From Cytophagales bacterium (GTDB lineage: Bacteria > Bacteroidota > Bacteroidia > Cytophagales > Cyclobacteriaceae), in NCBI GenBank assembly GCA_016124425.1, contig WGNT01000028.1, positions 1-34,715 of the forward strand: 34,715 nt of DNA. The letters run 5' to 3'. The notes below the pieces were generated by a model. That model had not been told where the DNA came from, searched no databases, and saw only the letters and a program-made list of their open reading frames with translations. The position numbers and the translations under genes are program-made. Positions 16,801-25,324 of this stretch are shown piece after piece (positions within the stretch are counted from its first letter, which is position 1; the number at the start of each line of letters is the position of its first letter).

Positions 16801-17350
16801 AGTAACTGCCAAAGGCGAAGTAAAAAATGTCCTGCTCAAAGTCTATCTCACCATTGTTGAAGCTGTTGAAATAGTTTAACGTTTGAAACCAAGAGAACTG
16901 CTCCGGATTGCGCTGGTGGTTGATGTATCCGGAGGAGCTGCCGAAGGCCTCATCAGGTATTCCCTTAACAGTCCTGCTGATACTACCTCCGGCATTGAGC
17001 GCCCAGCCCAATCCTGCCCACCCAGCCATTTCCTCCACCTTGATGCCCCCGTGGTGGTAAACCAGTTCTATGGGCAGTTCAAAATCATCCTGAGATATGG
17101 TATAAATAGGAATCGAAACATTGGGTAGACCGCTATATTTGGAGATAGTAACATCGGCGAACCTTGCAAGAGCACTGACCTCGGGAGAAGGGGGAATAAC
17201 CTGCCCCCTGAACTTGTTGTCTTGTGCCGCTGCGAAAAAATGCAACCCACATAAAAAGCCAACTAAAAGGTGTACGTTTCTAAAAAACATCCTGCCGCTT
17301 AAGTAAGTCACGGCGGTGCCAAATGAAAATAATCGGGTAGAATATTTCAT
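13853..17350 (-). CDS. Large secreted YD-repeat/RHS-like partner protein
   Basis: 1165 aa. A signal peptide is best placed from Met21 (ATG at 17290): MFFRNVHLLVGFLCGLHFFA then AAQ. A start at 17350 adds 20 residues ahead of it. Residues about 40-130 (VSALARFADVTISKYSGLPN, VSIPIY, GLGWALNAGGSISRTVKG) are the SpvB/TcdB-like N-terminal signature found in Bacteroidota Rhs partners. The region near 1015-1110 (GGWVFSGAPIFLQSAKTGNF, SFWARR) looks like a carbohydrate-binding-type jelly roll. The end has a true YD repeat (TTYYEYDGWGRLGAVRDSDR). Stop lies 11 bp before the next gene, which opens with DUF6443. I infer the two form one shell or export unit split over two polypeptides. Codon and base use are higher in GC than in the small genes downstream. 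Confidence 0.85.
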   Translation of the reverse strand: MKYSTRLFSFGTAVTYLSGRMFFRNVHLLVGFLCGLHFFAAAQDNKFRGQVIPPSPEVSALARFADVTISKYSGLPNVSIPIYTISQDDFELPIELVYHHGGIKVEEMAGWAGLGWALNAGGSISRTVKGIPDEAFGSSSGYINHQRNPEQFSWFQTLNYFNSFNNGEIDFEQDIFYFAFGSYSGKFVLTKDRKVSFINASNLDITFTISNNRFVEWKVRDPMGNSYYFREVERTVAEPWVSSRSRNSNRILDSAWHLSEIVTFRGKSIKFSYQSYTHDYFRRSVQTASYFIAGGNSSGACRADRVENNWMENNIRGMQLAGITFDEGTVSFVNMRDREDSPAGRLKSITVRNTNNRIIKSFELVHDYFFSTLSSLAMNLPPHIQHVTSTKRLRLIKVVETTSSPSLVHTFEYEGNSLPHLFSQAQDHWGYYNGVFNQSLLPQYMRFRQANANRLVSPSHAKYGCLKKITFPTGGSITYEMEGNTSMVTLKDYNDFFAPLAIDTNLPKYSVIVNQNIRRATLQVQPRLSLADSIKWFTYTVNLPTSIDCDGRSRDCIGTVDVALFSARTNHYLSLTANMVSAGQVQGRIGLRAGETYQLSIEGPSNRIQGVSAAVVGHMNPPFVDESKQVAVNIGGLRVREIVKDFLPQKERVRFLYEMAENTNPSGVLASFPKYDYLITKETESFGPRGTRYYFPCRKLELSSVSQIPLGSSGAYFGYANVKEIKEVDNRQIRTDYSFYTALDFPDKVRYEFPFGIIESQETGRGLSKSETYYAHTASGHRKSKEVTYNYDRIINRSHPNFLYACTEYKTSGCSRIFLFKYFNSSSWNPLREVIEISYEPESGNFIKKVKKNDYHQSYFLPLREEVSVNENAETTEYYYPFNASRYFPTRVESTALNLLLQKHRIADPLVVKKTINGVRVEEDRMHYQVRNQLPVVASVDRLSNGGNWQKEFEILSHDLNHNILEQKPRNGPLETFLWGYGQQKITAAVTNAKVAEVAYTSFEAGDKGGWVFSGAPIFLQSAKTGNFYYNLRRGSISKTSIQANSGRPYIVSFWARRTFGSGFWTFMGKSEILNTQWKLIEREVTGNSVTIAGHDIWVDELRLHPKNAQMVTFTHEPLVGITSITDQRNQTTYYEYDGWGRLGAVRDSDRNILEHTAYHYQAGL

Positions 17351-18100
17351 GAGTTAAGATAATAAAGGAATGAATAAGAAGTACTTGAAAACCCTGTAGG
17401 GATAAAGGACCGCAAATGTCCCTACCATTGCGAATCAAAAAACCAAAAGACTAAAAAACCCGACTAATTTATAAAACCCAACCTATGTTTTCATTTTGGT
17501 TTTGGATTCAAGATTGCCGTTAAGATATAGAATACTCCTCCCAATTCATCGAAGGAATGCCATCATATCCTTTAAATCAACCCGAGTTAAGCAAGAAATC
17601 ATAAATCTGCTAGTCGGATAAAATTAGACGCTATGTAACTAAATAAATTGCAGATGAAGAACGATTTGAAATGTGATGATACAGCTAACACCGCGTAATT
17701 GAAACCTCTTTTAATATAGGACTCAACATTTCCGAATTAAAAAAGGACCGGAGACAAAATAAACTAAACCCGACCAAGAAATATTGAAATGCGTTTAACT
17801 GGCTTTAAAAGCACATTTCGAATATAGAAAATAAATAAAACAATCCAAAAAAAAAAGGGTAAAAATTTCCCCTAAATGTAAAATGAATAATTTAAATTTC
17901 TGACTATAAAATAGTTAGACTTATAGATTATCCGCTATATAAAGGACATGATACCTTTTAAAAGCATCATTAATAATCAACTCCACTAACACGCGTTTGT
18001 AGTTGACATATTCGGTCGGCTTTCTGCCGGTAAGTCGCAATACAAAATTATTTTAGTACCCGCCCGTGTAAACAAGGTCCTGCCAGTTGTCAAATTGGAC
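17351..18100. other. Promoter region of the Rhs operon, AT-rich
   Basis: About 750 bp of AT-rich DNA holding no recognisable gene. It must contain the promoter of the - strand Rhs operon, but I find no clear TAnnTTTG box in the last 150 bp before 17350. At its right end it meets the permease pseudogene. Confidence 0.4.
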
Positions 18101-18495
18101 ATGTATCGGAGTTATTTCAAAATTGGTTGGAGAAATCTTCTTAAAAATAAAGGTTATTCCCTCATTACTATCTGAGGCCTTACGTTGGGATTGACCTGCT
18201 TTATCGCAATCATGCTTTTTGTTCAGCACGAGTTTTCCTACGACCGATTCTTTACAAATGTCGATAGAATCTATCGCGTATATCAACGCCAAGAGGGAAA
18301 TGTATTTTTGGAGAGAAGAACGGAGCAATACCCGCGTAATCTATGCGTATTCCGCCGTTGCTTTGATTGTGATTTTGCTGGCCTGTGTCAACTCTATGAA
18401 CCTTGCCATGGGCCGGTCCATCAAAAGAGCAACAGAAGTAGGATTAAGAAAAGTTGTACGTGCGCAGAAAAGTCAACTCATCGTACAGTTTAGCT
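18101..18495 (+). pseudogene. FtsX-type ABC permease, internally deleted copy
   Basis: Starting at ATG 18101 (MYRSYFKIGWRNLLKNKGYS) it follows the permease at 21332-23929 (from its 21550) at about 88 % by eye. It has an in-frame TGA shortly after (ATC TGA where the intact gene has ATC GGA). After 18314 it jumps to the part matching 22390-22560 (YSAVALIV.LLACVN.MNLA, RSIKRATEVGLRKVV). About 630 bp present in the intact gene are missing, and the 3' two thirds are absent; it ends against the stop of the convergent esterase gene. Non-functional relic of a second permease locus, or of a duplication. Confidence 0.85.
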
Positions 18496-18496
18496 G

Positions 18497-20254
18497 TCAC
18501 AAGCCCGGTTTTATCGGTTTTATGGGCGCTTCAAAGGTATTGGCTCCTCTTGTTTTTAGTTTGCGGCGATACACTTTGTCAACGGCTGTCACGTACATCG
18601 TTGAAAAATCAGAGCCGCCAAAACAGAGGTTGGATGATTGACCGGCGCCATAAGGCATCGGTAAAATAGCATTGACGCGGCCTAGTTGGTCAAGCACTTG
18701 CACACCCAATCTGGAGGTGACATAAATGCGACCCTCGGTATCGCATTTCAGGCCATCGCTCCATGCGTTTTGATGGGTGTCCGGTTCGTGCAGCCATCCG
18801 AAGCGTTGTTTGTTTGTAAGACTGCCATCCGGTGCAATACTGTAAACCCAAACCCATTTTGATGCCGATTCGGTTACATACAGCCCTGTCTGATCCGGTG
18901 TAAGCGTCAAGCCGTTTGCGAATTTCAGACCTTCATCCACAACGGAAGTTGTCCCATCAGGCTTTATCAGAAATAGTCGGCTGGCACCCGTTTCACCTTT
19001 AGGTACCGTAACATAGATGTTACCAGTGAAGGATATGACCAGGTCGTTTCCTGCTATGTTATCCGCTATTACTTTTTCTTTGCCGTTTGCATCGTATGAA
19101 AGTACCTGCGCTGTTTGTCCTGCTGCTGCATAGCGGTTACCGTCTTTGCCAAAGACGGTTCCGGAAGCTTTTTTTGCATCTAAATCTAAGACCGTTACTT
19201 TCCCATCCAGGGCTATTTTATAGGTTTTTGAATTGGGTATGTCCTGGAAAAAAACCTCACCTTTTGCATTGGCGGCAATGCCCTCGGTAAACGTATATCC
19301 CTCGCCCACCAACTCCCACTCTTCGCCGGGTATAAGCAGATCGGTTATGAACTTATTTTTTGATATGCCCTTTGCCACCGCATTTGGATAGTCCTTCCAC
19401 AACCAACGCATGGCTTCTGGAAACAGAGCGGTGCCATGTTTTCCATTATGGCCTCCTTCGCCCCAAACATGGGTCACCTCATAACCGGCAAAACTGAGGG
19501 CCCGCTCCATCATTTGGTTTGCCATCCACCAATCGCCTGCATAAATATTCAGGTCATTGCTGCCGTCCTGCAAAAATATGCGGATAGGTTTGGGCACATA
19601 CTTTCGGATCAATGTCGGATAGTGGTCCGCACCCCTTAGCCCTACATAGGTACCAATGGAACTGAACACACGGCTGAAAGCGTCAGGCCGCTCCCATGCA
19701 GCCGTAAAAGCGCAAACGGCTCCACTGCTGCTGCCGCCAATAGCCCTGTCATTTGCGTTTTTGGAAAGCCGTATGACACGGCCATCACTGGTAGTTTGTT
19801 TTTCCACTTCAGGTAAAAGCTCATCCAGGATAAAACTTGCATACTGTCCGCCAAGGCCATCATACTCAAAGCTGCGGTTGTAGCGGTTAAGTGCGTCGGC
19901 TTCATCCTCTGCCACCACCTGCCCATGCATCACAAACACGCCAATGGTTACCGGCATTTCTCCTGTGTGGATGAGGTTGTCCATTACGGTTGGCGCCTTC
20001 CATTGAATGCCATCCTGATTTACATATACACAGGCCGGCTTATCGGGATTGTATTGTGCCGGCACATATACCCAGTATTCACGCCATGTGCCGGGGAAAA
20101 TTTTCGATTGGCCAAAAGTAAATCTCAGTATTTCGCCCTTTGGTACGCCTGCTTGCTCGATAGAAACCGGATCATCAGGGTAGTTTTCTTCAGGAGCTTG
20201 TGCAAAGGCTATAGTGTTTAAAAAAAGAAGGCAGGAAAATAACAATGGTCTCAT
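18497..20254 (-). CDS. Esterase (EntD/Fes-like) fused to SMP-30/gluconolactonase
   Basis: 585 aa from ATG 20254 (MRPLLFSCLLFLNTIAFAQ signal peptide); an upstream start at 20296 would bury the signal. Numbering below is from 20296; subtract 14. Residues about 45-300 are an alpha/beta-hydrolase of the esterase-D/enterochelin-esterase type: nucleophile Ser190 in GGSSSG, a likely Asp in FLQDGSND (244-248) and His283 in GGHNG. Residues about 315-590 form an SMP-30/gluconolaconase beta-propeller (FTEGIAANAKGEVFFQD, GLKFANGLTLTPDQTGLYVT, WSDGLKCDTEGRIYVTS). Secreted or periplasmic; likely cleaves ester-decorated carbohydrates (feruloyl or acetyl) and/or a sugar lactone. Substrate unknown. Monocistronic. 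Confidence 0.88.
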   Translation of the reverse strand: MRPLLFSCLLFLNTIAFAQAPEENYPDDPVSIEQAGVPKGEILRFTFGQSKIFPGTWREYWVYVPAQYNPDKPACVYVNQDGIQWKAPTVMDNLIHTGEMPVTIGVFVMHGQVVAEDEADALNRYNRSFEYDGLGGQYASFILDELLPEVEKQTTSDGRVIRLSKNANDRAIGGSSSGAVCAFTAAWERPDAFSRVFSSIGTYVGLRGADHYPTLIRKYVPKPIRIFLQDGSNDLNIYAGDWWMANQMMERALSFAGYEVTHVWGEGGHNGKHGTALFPEAMRWLWKDYPNAVAKGISKNKFITDLLIPGEEWELVGEGYTFTEGIAANAKGEVFFQDIPNSKTYKIALDGKVTVLDLDAKKASGTVFGKDGNRYAAAGQTAQVLSYDANGKEKVIADNIAGNDLVISFTGNIYVTVPKGETGASRLFLIKPDGTTSVVDEGLKFANGLTLTPDQTGLYVTESASKWVWVYSIAPDGSLTNKQRFGWLHEPDTHQNAWSDGLKCDTEGRIYVTSRLGVQVLDQLGRVNAILPMPYGAGQSSNLCFGGSDFSTMYVTAVDKVYRRKLKTRGANTFEAPIKPIKPGL

Positions 20255-20296
20255 GGATATTTTGGGCTTTGGATTTGCTGAAATATAGTAAAACAT

Positions 20297-20952
20297 ACCG
20301 TTAATCCACTACTATTTTTTTTTCCAAAGGCCTTGAAGAAGATCTATATGTTTTAAATTATTTTTTCATTAGCCTAACTTTTCAAAAAATGCTGACTTCA
20401 ATTTTTTTGCTTTTTTCCCTGTATTCAATTTATTCAAGGATTGAATGCGTTATGTATCGGTAAATAAAATATTATAATAAGGATTTCGCCCAAGCCTATT
20501 TTCGCACACTATTTATTTCCTAAAAAATTCATCTTCCTCCCATTTAGCCGGATAGACTTACGATAGAGGATTTTTCGGGTTGATTCTAGATTTGTTTCCT
20601 GCACCTTACGCAGGATCTTCTCCATTTTCCTGCCTTTGGCCAGTTCAACCACCAACTTTAATGCGTCATCCGTTCCTCTGTCGTCCAGGTAGAATCTCCT
20701 TCTAAATATATATTGGTCCGCTTAGATTACACTCCGTCAGGGTGATCCTATAAGATTCAACTTTGGTGTCCTAACCTCTTCCACAAGATTGAAGCAAAGT
20801 AAAGCGTTCTAAAACAATCAGCAACATTTTAGTAAGAGCAATAATTAGCAGCTAGAAATTCGATTCAGCTATAAATATAAGATTTCAACCCAACCAATTC
20901 CTCAGAGCGATCAGAAGAAATTAAAGAGGTTGCAGAAAATATTTGTCTATAT
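20297..20952. other. Intergenic region with DUF2200 fragment
   Basis: About 650 bp between divergent genes. The only recognisable content is the duplicated DUF2200 3' fragment (20541-20680). The flanking AT-rich DNA shows no ORF or strong hairpin. Confidence 0.5.
20541..20680 (-). pseudogene. Duplicated 3' fragment of DUF2200 gene
   Basis: On the - strand it reads LKLVVELAKGRKMEKILRK, matching the C-terminus KLVDELAKGRKMEKILRKG of the intact gene at 24269-24634. The match continues about 70 bp past the stop (TTTAGCCGGATAGACTTACG is identical in both). The fragment lacks the rest of the gene and is a dead copy. Confidence 0.8.
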
Positions 20953-20998
20953 ACTTAACAAAGGTGAATAAAATAAATTACATTTACATTTGTTAAGT
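20953..20998 (+). promoter_or_regulatory. PadR operator/promoter
   Basis: A perfect 10-bp inverted repeat: ACTTAACAAA (20953-20962) and TTTGTTAAGT (20989-20998). The right arm overlaps TACATTTG (20985-20992), an exact TAnnTTTG -7 box, so a bound regulator would block the promoter. The start codon at 21006 follows closely, implying a very short leader. I infer autoregulation by the PadR protein, as is usual for the family; binding is not shown. Confidence 0.6.
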
Positions 20999-21005
20999 AA
21001 ATTAT

Positions 21006-21332
21006 ATGGCACAACATTCTTTGGGTGAATTTGAAGAACTGGTACTGCTGATGGTGGCAGCGCAGCACGATGAGGCCTACGGGGTCTCCATTTTATCTGG
21101 ATTGGAAAAGGAGCTGGACAAATCCATCAACATCAGTGCGGTACATGTGGTACTGAAACGCATGGAGGACAAAGAATTTGTCAGATCAAGATTTGGAGGT
21201 ATTACAGAGGAGAGGGGAGGCAGGCGAAAAAAATATTATGTCATTACAGCCTTGGGCAAGAAGGTCCTGGATGAGCAGTTCGCTTTGAGGACCAGCATTT
21301 ATAACAGGATTCCAAAAATCTCCTTCGGCTAA
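21006..21332 (+). CDS. PadR family transcriptional regulator
   Basis: 108 aa, the usual length for the short PadR class. The N-terminal winged helix starts LGEFEELVLLMVAAQHDEAY (residues 6-25), followed by YGVSI, a recognition-helix region NISAVHVVLKRMEDKEFVRS, and the wing RGGRRKKYYVITALGKKVL. PadR regulators repress adjacent transporter or detoxification genes and release on ligand binding. The stop overlaps the ATG of the permease (TAATG at 21330-21334), so the two form one operon, probably repressed through the palindrome just upstream. Confidence 0.92.
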   Translation: MAQHSLGEFEELVLLMVAAQHDEAYGVSILSGLEKELDKSINISAVHVVLKRMEDKEFVRSRFGGITEERGGRRKKYYVITALGKKVLDEQFALRTSIYNRIPKISFG

Positions 21333-23929
21333 TGTACCCACCTAAAAAGGCACTCGCCTTCCTCCGCTGGTTTTGCCGCGAAGATTACCTCGAAGAGATT
21401 GAGGGGGATCTGATTGAAGTGTTTGGCAAAGAAGTGGAAAAGTCCCCCCGCAAAGCCAAACGGCAATTTACCTGGAGCGTTATCCTGTATTTCAGGCCGG
21501 GGTTTATCAAGTCCTTTCAATATTCTTATCAACCCACTACGATGGACATGTATCGGAGTTATTTTAAGATTGGGTGGAGAAATCTTCTGAAAAATAAAGG
21601 TTATTCCCTCATTAATATCGGAGGGCTTACCTTGGGATTGGCCTGCTTTATTGCTATCATGCTTTTTGTTCAGCACGAATTTTCTTACGACCAATTCTTT
21701 CCAAATTCCGAAAGAATCTACCGGGTGTATCAACGCCAAGAGGGAAATGAATTTTTGGGTACTGATGTTTTTGCCGTAACCCCCGCAAAACTTGCTTCCG
21801 TCATGTTGGATGAATTTCCGGAAGTTGCAAGCGCAACCACGCTGGAAACAACGGCAGGTTTACTGACAAATGACGACAACAACTTTTGGCAAGGCGGTAT
21901 CGCCGCTGACCATCAATATTTCAAGGTTTTCAAGGTTCCAGTTGTGGAAGGAAATGCGGCAACAGCATTGAAAGATCGGTGGAGCATTGTGTTGACCAGG
22001 TCATTGGCAAAAACAATTTTTGGAGACAAAAACCCCATTGGTCAATCATTACGCTATCAAGATAGGGAAGAATATTTCACGGTAACAGCCCTGGTAGATG
22101 ATCCGCCATCAAGCGCATCCATCAAATACTCCTTCATCATCAACATTCTTTATAACAATTGGTATGAGGAAGAAATGAAACGTGATGGATGGAACAGCAA
22201 TTCATACTACACCTTTTTTGAACTGGGTGAAGGTTCTGATCCGGTTTTACTCGAAACAAAATTCGAGGCAATTATACAAAAATACCAGATTCCCGAGGCC
22301 AACGGTCAATATCAGTTTAAAGATCAATATTTGATCCAACCTATAGCAGATGCCTATTTTCAGTCAAATATTAATTTTGACATAGGTCAGAGAGGTAACA
22401 TCAAGGTCGTCTATGTTTATTCAGCCGTTGCTTTGATTGTGCTTTTGTTGGCCTGTGTCAACTATATGAACCTTGCCATTGCCCGGTCCATCAAACGGGC
22501 GACGGAAGTAGGGCTAAGAAAAGTGGTAGGTGCTGCCCGAAGTCAACTTATTGTACAGTTTCTCGGCGAGTCGGTCTTTATTGCGTTTTTTTCTCTGATG
22601 CTTGCTGTGGGCCTCACCTTTGCCATACTTCCTTATTTTGGCGCGATCGTGGACAGACCTATTGAGTTCGGTCTTATTTCAACCGCCATACCTTTTTTAT
22701 TTTTGCTGGTTTTGTTTGTAGGAATGTTGTCCGGCAGTTATCCGGCACTCATCATGTCCTCATTGAAACCGATTGTTGTGCTGAAATCAAAACAAAATGC
22801 GAAGGTTTCCGGCTTTACCATTCAACGCTTTCTTATTGTATTTCAGTTTGCCATATCAATTGCATTAATTATCTGTAGTTTGATGATTTATAGGCAATTG
22901 GATTTTATGAAACAGAAAGAACTGGGATTTGAGAAAGAAGACGTTGTTACAATTACGCTGAAAGACTGGTCACTTCCCAGTAAATTTCAAACCCTCTCCA
23001 ATGATTTACTGCAAAATCCCAATATTTTGGCCACCACAATGTCGTCCCATTTGCCAATTAACATTTCCTCAAGCACTTTGATCAAAAAAAAACCGACTGA
23101 TCGGGATGAGTTGGCGATTTATCAGTGCGTTGTGGGGAATGGCTTTTTGGATGTCTTTGGAGTGCGGTTGTTAGCAGGACGGGAGTTTCTACAGGATTCA
23201 AAAACTGATGGTGAGGAATCCATGATTATCAATGAAATGGCAGCTAGGGCACTTGGATGGACGCCATTTGAAGCCGTGGGGCAGCAAGTTGACTATGGGG
23301 GACCAAAGACTATAATTGGAGTGGTAAATGATTTCCACATGTTTTCAATGCACTTACCTATCCAACCTTTGTTGATCCGGTATGCTGCGGATAGAGGAAG
23401 ATTCTTTTCGTTGAAAATAGGAAATGAAAACATTCCTGAAACGATTGCTCAGATTGAACAGGCATTTAAAAAAAATTCAGCATATCCATTTGAATATGAA
23501 TTTTTGAGCGATGCACACAACCGCCTTTATAATAGTGAAATGAAGCTTGGGGAGGTATTCGGAATTTTCACGTTGCTGTCGATCGTCATTGCTTCACTCG
23601 GGTTATTTGGGTTATCGGCTTTCATGACCGCACAGCGCACCAAGGAAGTCGGTATTAGAAAAGTATTGGGTGCGTCCATCCAAAATATTGTATTCCTGGT
23701 GTCAAAAAATATGCTGTTTCTTGTTCTTTTGGGCTTTATAATCGCAATACCCCTTGGGTGGTATTCTGTGAACTTGTGGCTACGGGACTTTGCCTACCGG
23801 ATTGATATGACATGGTGGATAGTTGGTGTGGCGGGGATAATGGCATTCACCATTGCCATCGGTTCCATCGGCTTCCAATCAATCAAATCTGCAATAGCCA
23901 ATCCTGTAGACAGTATAAAGTTAGAGTAG
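21332..23929 (+). CDS. FtsX/MacB-like ABC transporter permease (permease prefix domain 2)
   Basis: 865 aa. The N-terminal 60 residues (FLRWFCREDYLEEIEGDLIE...) are the cytoplasmic 'permease prefix domain 2'. A first membrane helix lies at about 90-115 (LTLGLACFIAIMLFVQHEF), then a MacB-type periplasmic domain (about 120-355). The first FtsX domain is at about 360-480 (YSAVALIVLLLACVNYMNLA, RATEVGLRKVVGA). A second helix, periplasmic and FtsX set ends the protein (about 740-865: SLGLFGLSAFMTAQRTKEVG). Such proteins work with a separate ATPase in export or stress responses. None is adjacent, so it must be supplied from elsewhere. Cotranscribed with padR; a deleted relative lies at 18101. Confidence 0.92.
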   Translation: MYPPKKALAFLRWFCREDYLEEIEGDLIEVFGKEVEKSPRKAKRQFTWSVILYFRPGFIKSFQYSYQPTTMDMYRSYFKIGWRNLLKNKGYSLINIGGLTLGLACFIAIMLFVQHEFSYDQFFPNSERIYRVYQRQEGNEFLGTDVFAVTPAKLASVMLDEFPEVASATTLETTAGLLTNDDNNFWQGGIAADHQYFKVFKVPVVEGNAATALKDRWSIVLTRSLAKTIFGDKNPIGQSLRYQDREEYFTVTALVDDPPSSASIKYSFIINILYNNWYEEEMKRDGWNSNSYYTFFELGEGSDPVLLETKFEAIIQKYQIPEANGQYQFKDQYLIQPIADAYFQSNINFDIGQRGNIKVVYVYSAVALIVLLLACVNYMNLAIARSIKRATEVGLRKVVGAARSQLIVQFLGESVFIAFFSLMLAVGLTFAILPYFGAIVDRPIEFGLISTAIPFLFLLVLFVGMLSGSYPALIMSSLKPIVVLKSKQNAKVSGFTIQRFLIVFQFAISIALIICSLMIYRQLDFMKQKELGFEKEDVVTITLKDWSLPSKFQTLSNDLLQNPNILATTMSSHLPINISSSTLIKKKPTDRDELAIYQCVVGNGFLDVFGVRLLAGREFLQDSKTDGEESMIINEMAARALGWTPFEAVGQQVDYGGPKTIIGVVNDFHMFSMHLPIQPLLIRYAADRGRFFSLKIGNENIPETIAQIEQAFKKNSAYPFEYEFLSDAHNRLYNSEMKLGEVFGIFTLLSIVIASLGLFGLSAFMTAQRTKEVGIRKVLGASIQNIVFLVSKNMLFLVLLGFIIAIPLGWYSVNLWLRDFAYRIDMTWWIVGVAGIMAFTIAIGSIGFQSIKSAIANPVDSIKLE

Positions 23930-23951
23930 TAACTTGGGTTTGTAAAATAGT

Positions 23952-24152
23952 TTAGATTTTGCCAATATTACTTATGAATATTCCCAAAAATTTATCATCA
24001 TCCCATCTTTGGGGATTGTTGATGATATAATTGGAAATGCGGTGATAGGACTGTTCGTTCCGAGTAATTTTATCCCAATAATTGCGTTGCCATAATTTTC
24101 CGTTGAATCGGGGCCATCCCAGCGTTTTTACGCCACGAATATATTCAAACAC
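23952..24152 (-). pseudogene. Fragment of REP-associated tyrosine transposase
   Basis: The 66-codon frame contains GKLWQRNYWDKITRNEQSYH and RISNYIINNPQRWDDDKF, which match the C-terminal part of Y1/REP-associated (RAYT, IS200-like) transposases (WQRNYYEHIIR.EQSY..I..YI..NP..W). The N-terminal HUH and catalytic Tyr regions are missing, so only a relic remains. The frame is not expected to be expressed. Confidence 0.75.
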
Positions 24153-24268
24153 GCCCTATCCTGACAACAAATGGTATTGAAATATAGAACCGCCTTCGAA
24201 TAATCATACCCCTTTAGCCGGATAGACTTACGATGATGGATTTTCGGGTTGTATTTATTATTCATTTC

Positions 24269-24634
24269 CTACCCCTTCCGCAGGATCTTTTCCATTTTCC
24301 TGCCCTTTGCCAGTTCATCTACCAACTTATCCAGGTACCTGACTTGCTGTGTCAGCGGGTTCTCAATGTCCTCAATGCGATACCCGCATATCATCCCCGT
24401 GATAAGGTGGGCATTGGGATTTAAATCTGCCTGCTGGAAGAAGCTCTCAAAGGTCGCTTTTTGGTCAATAAGCTCCTGCACTTTCCCCTCGTCAAATCCC
24501 GTAAGCCATTCAATCACTTCGTGCAACTCTGCCTTTGTTCTACCCTTTTTCTCGACCTTGGTGACGTAAAGGGGGTATACGGTCGAGAAGGTCATCTTGG
24601 CCATGCGGTCATTGTGGGTGTCACTCGTAGTCAT
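24269..24634 (-). CDS. DUF2200 family protein
   Basis: 121 aa (MTTSDTHNDRMAKMTFSTVY...), containing MAKMTFSTVYPLYVTKVEKK, TKAELHEVIEWLTGFDE, QADLNPNAHLITGMICGYRI, ending LVDELAKGRKMEKILRKG. These are the hallmarks of DUF2200, a cytoplasmic family of about 115-120 aa with no established function, so the gene is complete. It stands alone. Its 3' end and about 70 bp of downstream sequence are duplicated at 20541-20680. Confidence 0.9.
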   Translation of the reverse strand: MTTSDTHNDRMAKMTFSTVYPLYVTKVEKKGRTKAELHEVIEWLTGFDEGKVQELIDQKATFESFFQQADLNPNAHLITGMICGYRIEDIENPLTQQVRYLDKLVDELAKGRKMEKILRKG

Positions 24635-24772
24635 AGCTTTTTTAGTTTACAGATGATTTATTTCCAGCTTTATACATTTCCTACCTAAGGTTTACTGTCA
24701 ATTTTCCTTGCACCGCATTTGCGAAAAACATAAAACGGGAAGGGTTTACTCCTATTCCAGATCTATCCTGAC

Positions 24773-25324
24773 TTACACCTTTAGCATACCGCGAAACCCT
24801 CTTGCCCCGTAGTAGGATTCGGCCCCGTTGTGGTATATAAAGACCCTTCCGAACCGCCAATCACCAAAAATGGCGCCGCCGAGTTTTCTAATTTCCGCAG
24901 GTGTTTCAACCCAACTTGAGGTTTTGGCATCAAACCTTCCTAACCGCTGCAAATCCCTATACGCTTCCTCACTCAACAGCTTTATGCCCATCTCTGCTGC
25001 CATACCCACCGCACTGTTTTTAGGCTTATATTCCTTTCGTGCTTCCAACGCCTCATGGTCGTAGCAAATGCTTCTTCGGCCTTTAGGGCTCTCCGCGGAA
25101 CAGTCCGCAAAAATAACTTCACCGGTTTGCTTATCCCTGCCAATCACATCAGGTTCCCCTTCGGTGACTTCCATTTCATTGAGTGACCAGAGTTTTTTCG
25201 GATTTGAAATCAGCCTTGCTTCGACTTCTTCCCATTCAATCCCCTCATGGCGGTTCATGTTTTTTTGAAAGCGGGTTTTCAAGGTCTTAAGCAACGGTTC
25301 GATAAGATCTTCATTAAGTTCCAT
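24773..25324 (-). CDS. DUF4256 family protein
   Basis: 183 aa from ATG 25324 (MELNEDLIEPLLKTLKTRFQ), the usual family start and length; an open frame to 25444 adds 40 residues unlike the family. Conserved DUF4256 stretches are HEGIEWEEVEARLISNPKKL, WSLNEMEVTEGEPDV, FADCSAESPKGRRSICYDHE and the C-terminal GAIFGDWRFGRVFIYHNGAE. Cytoplasmic, function unknown; widespread in Firmicutes and Bacteroidota. Divergent from the deacetylase/hydrolase gene at 25497, so the 170 bp between them carry both promoters. Confidence 0.9.
   Translation of the reverse strand: MELNEDLIEPLLKTLKTRFQKNMNRHEGIEWEEVEARLISNPKKLWSLNEMEVTEGEPDVIGRDKQTGEVIFADCSAESPKGRRSICYDHEALEARKEYKPKNSAVGMAAEMGIKLLSEEAYRDLQRLGRFDAKTSSWVETPAEIRKLGGAIFGDWRFGRVFIYHNGAESYYGARGFRGMLKV

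Noticed and set aside
18185-18641. Two overlapping + frames of 102 and 140 codons
   Set aside because: They are out-of-frame or chimeric readings of the permease relic running into the antisense of the esterase gene.
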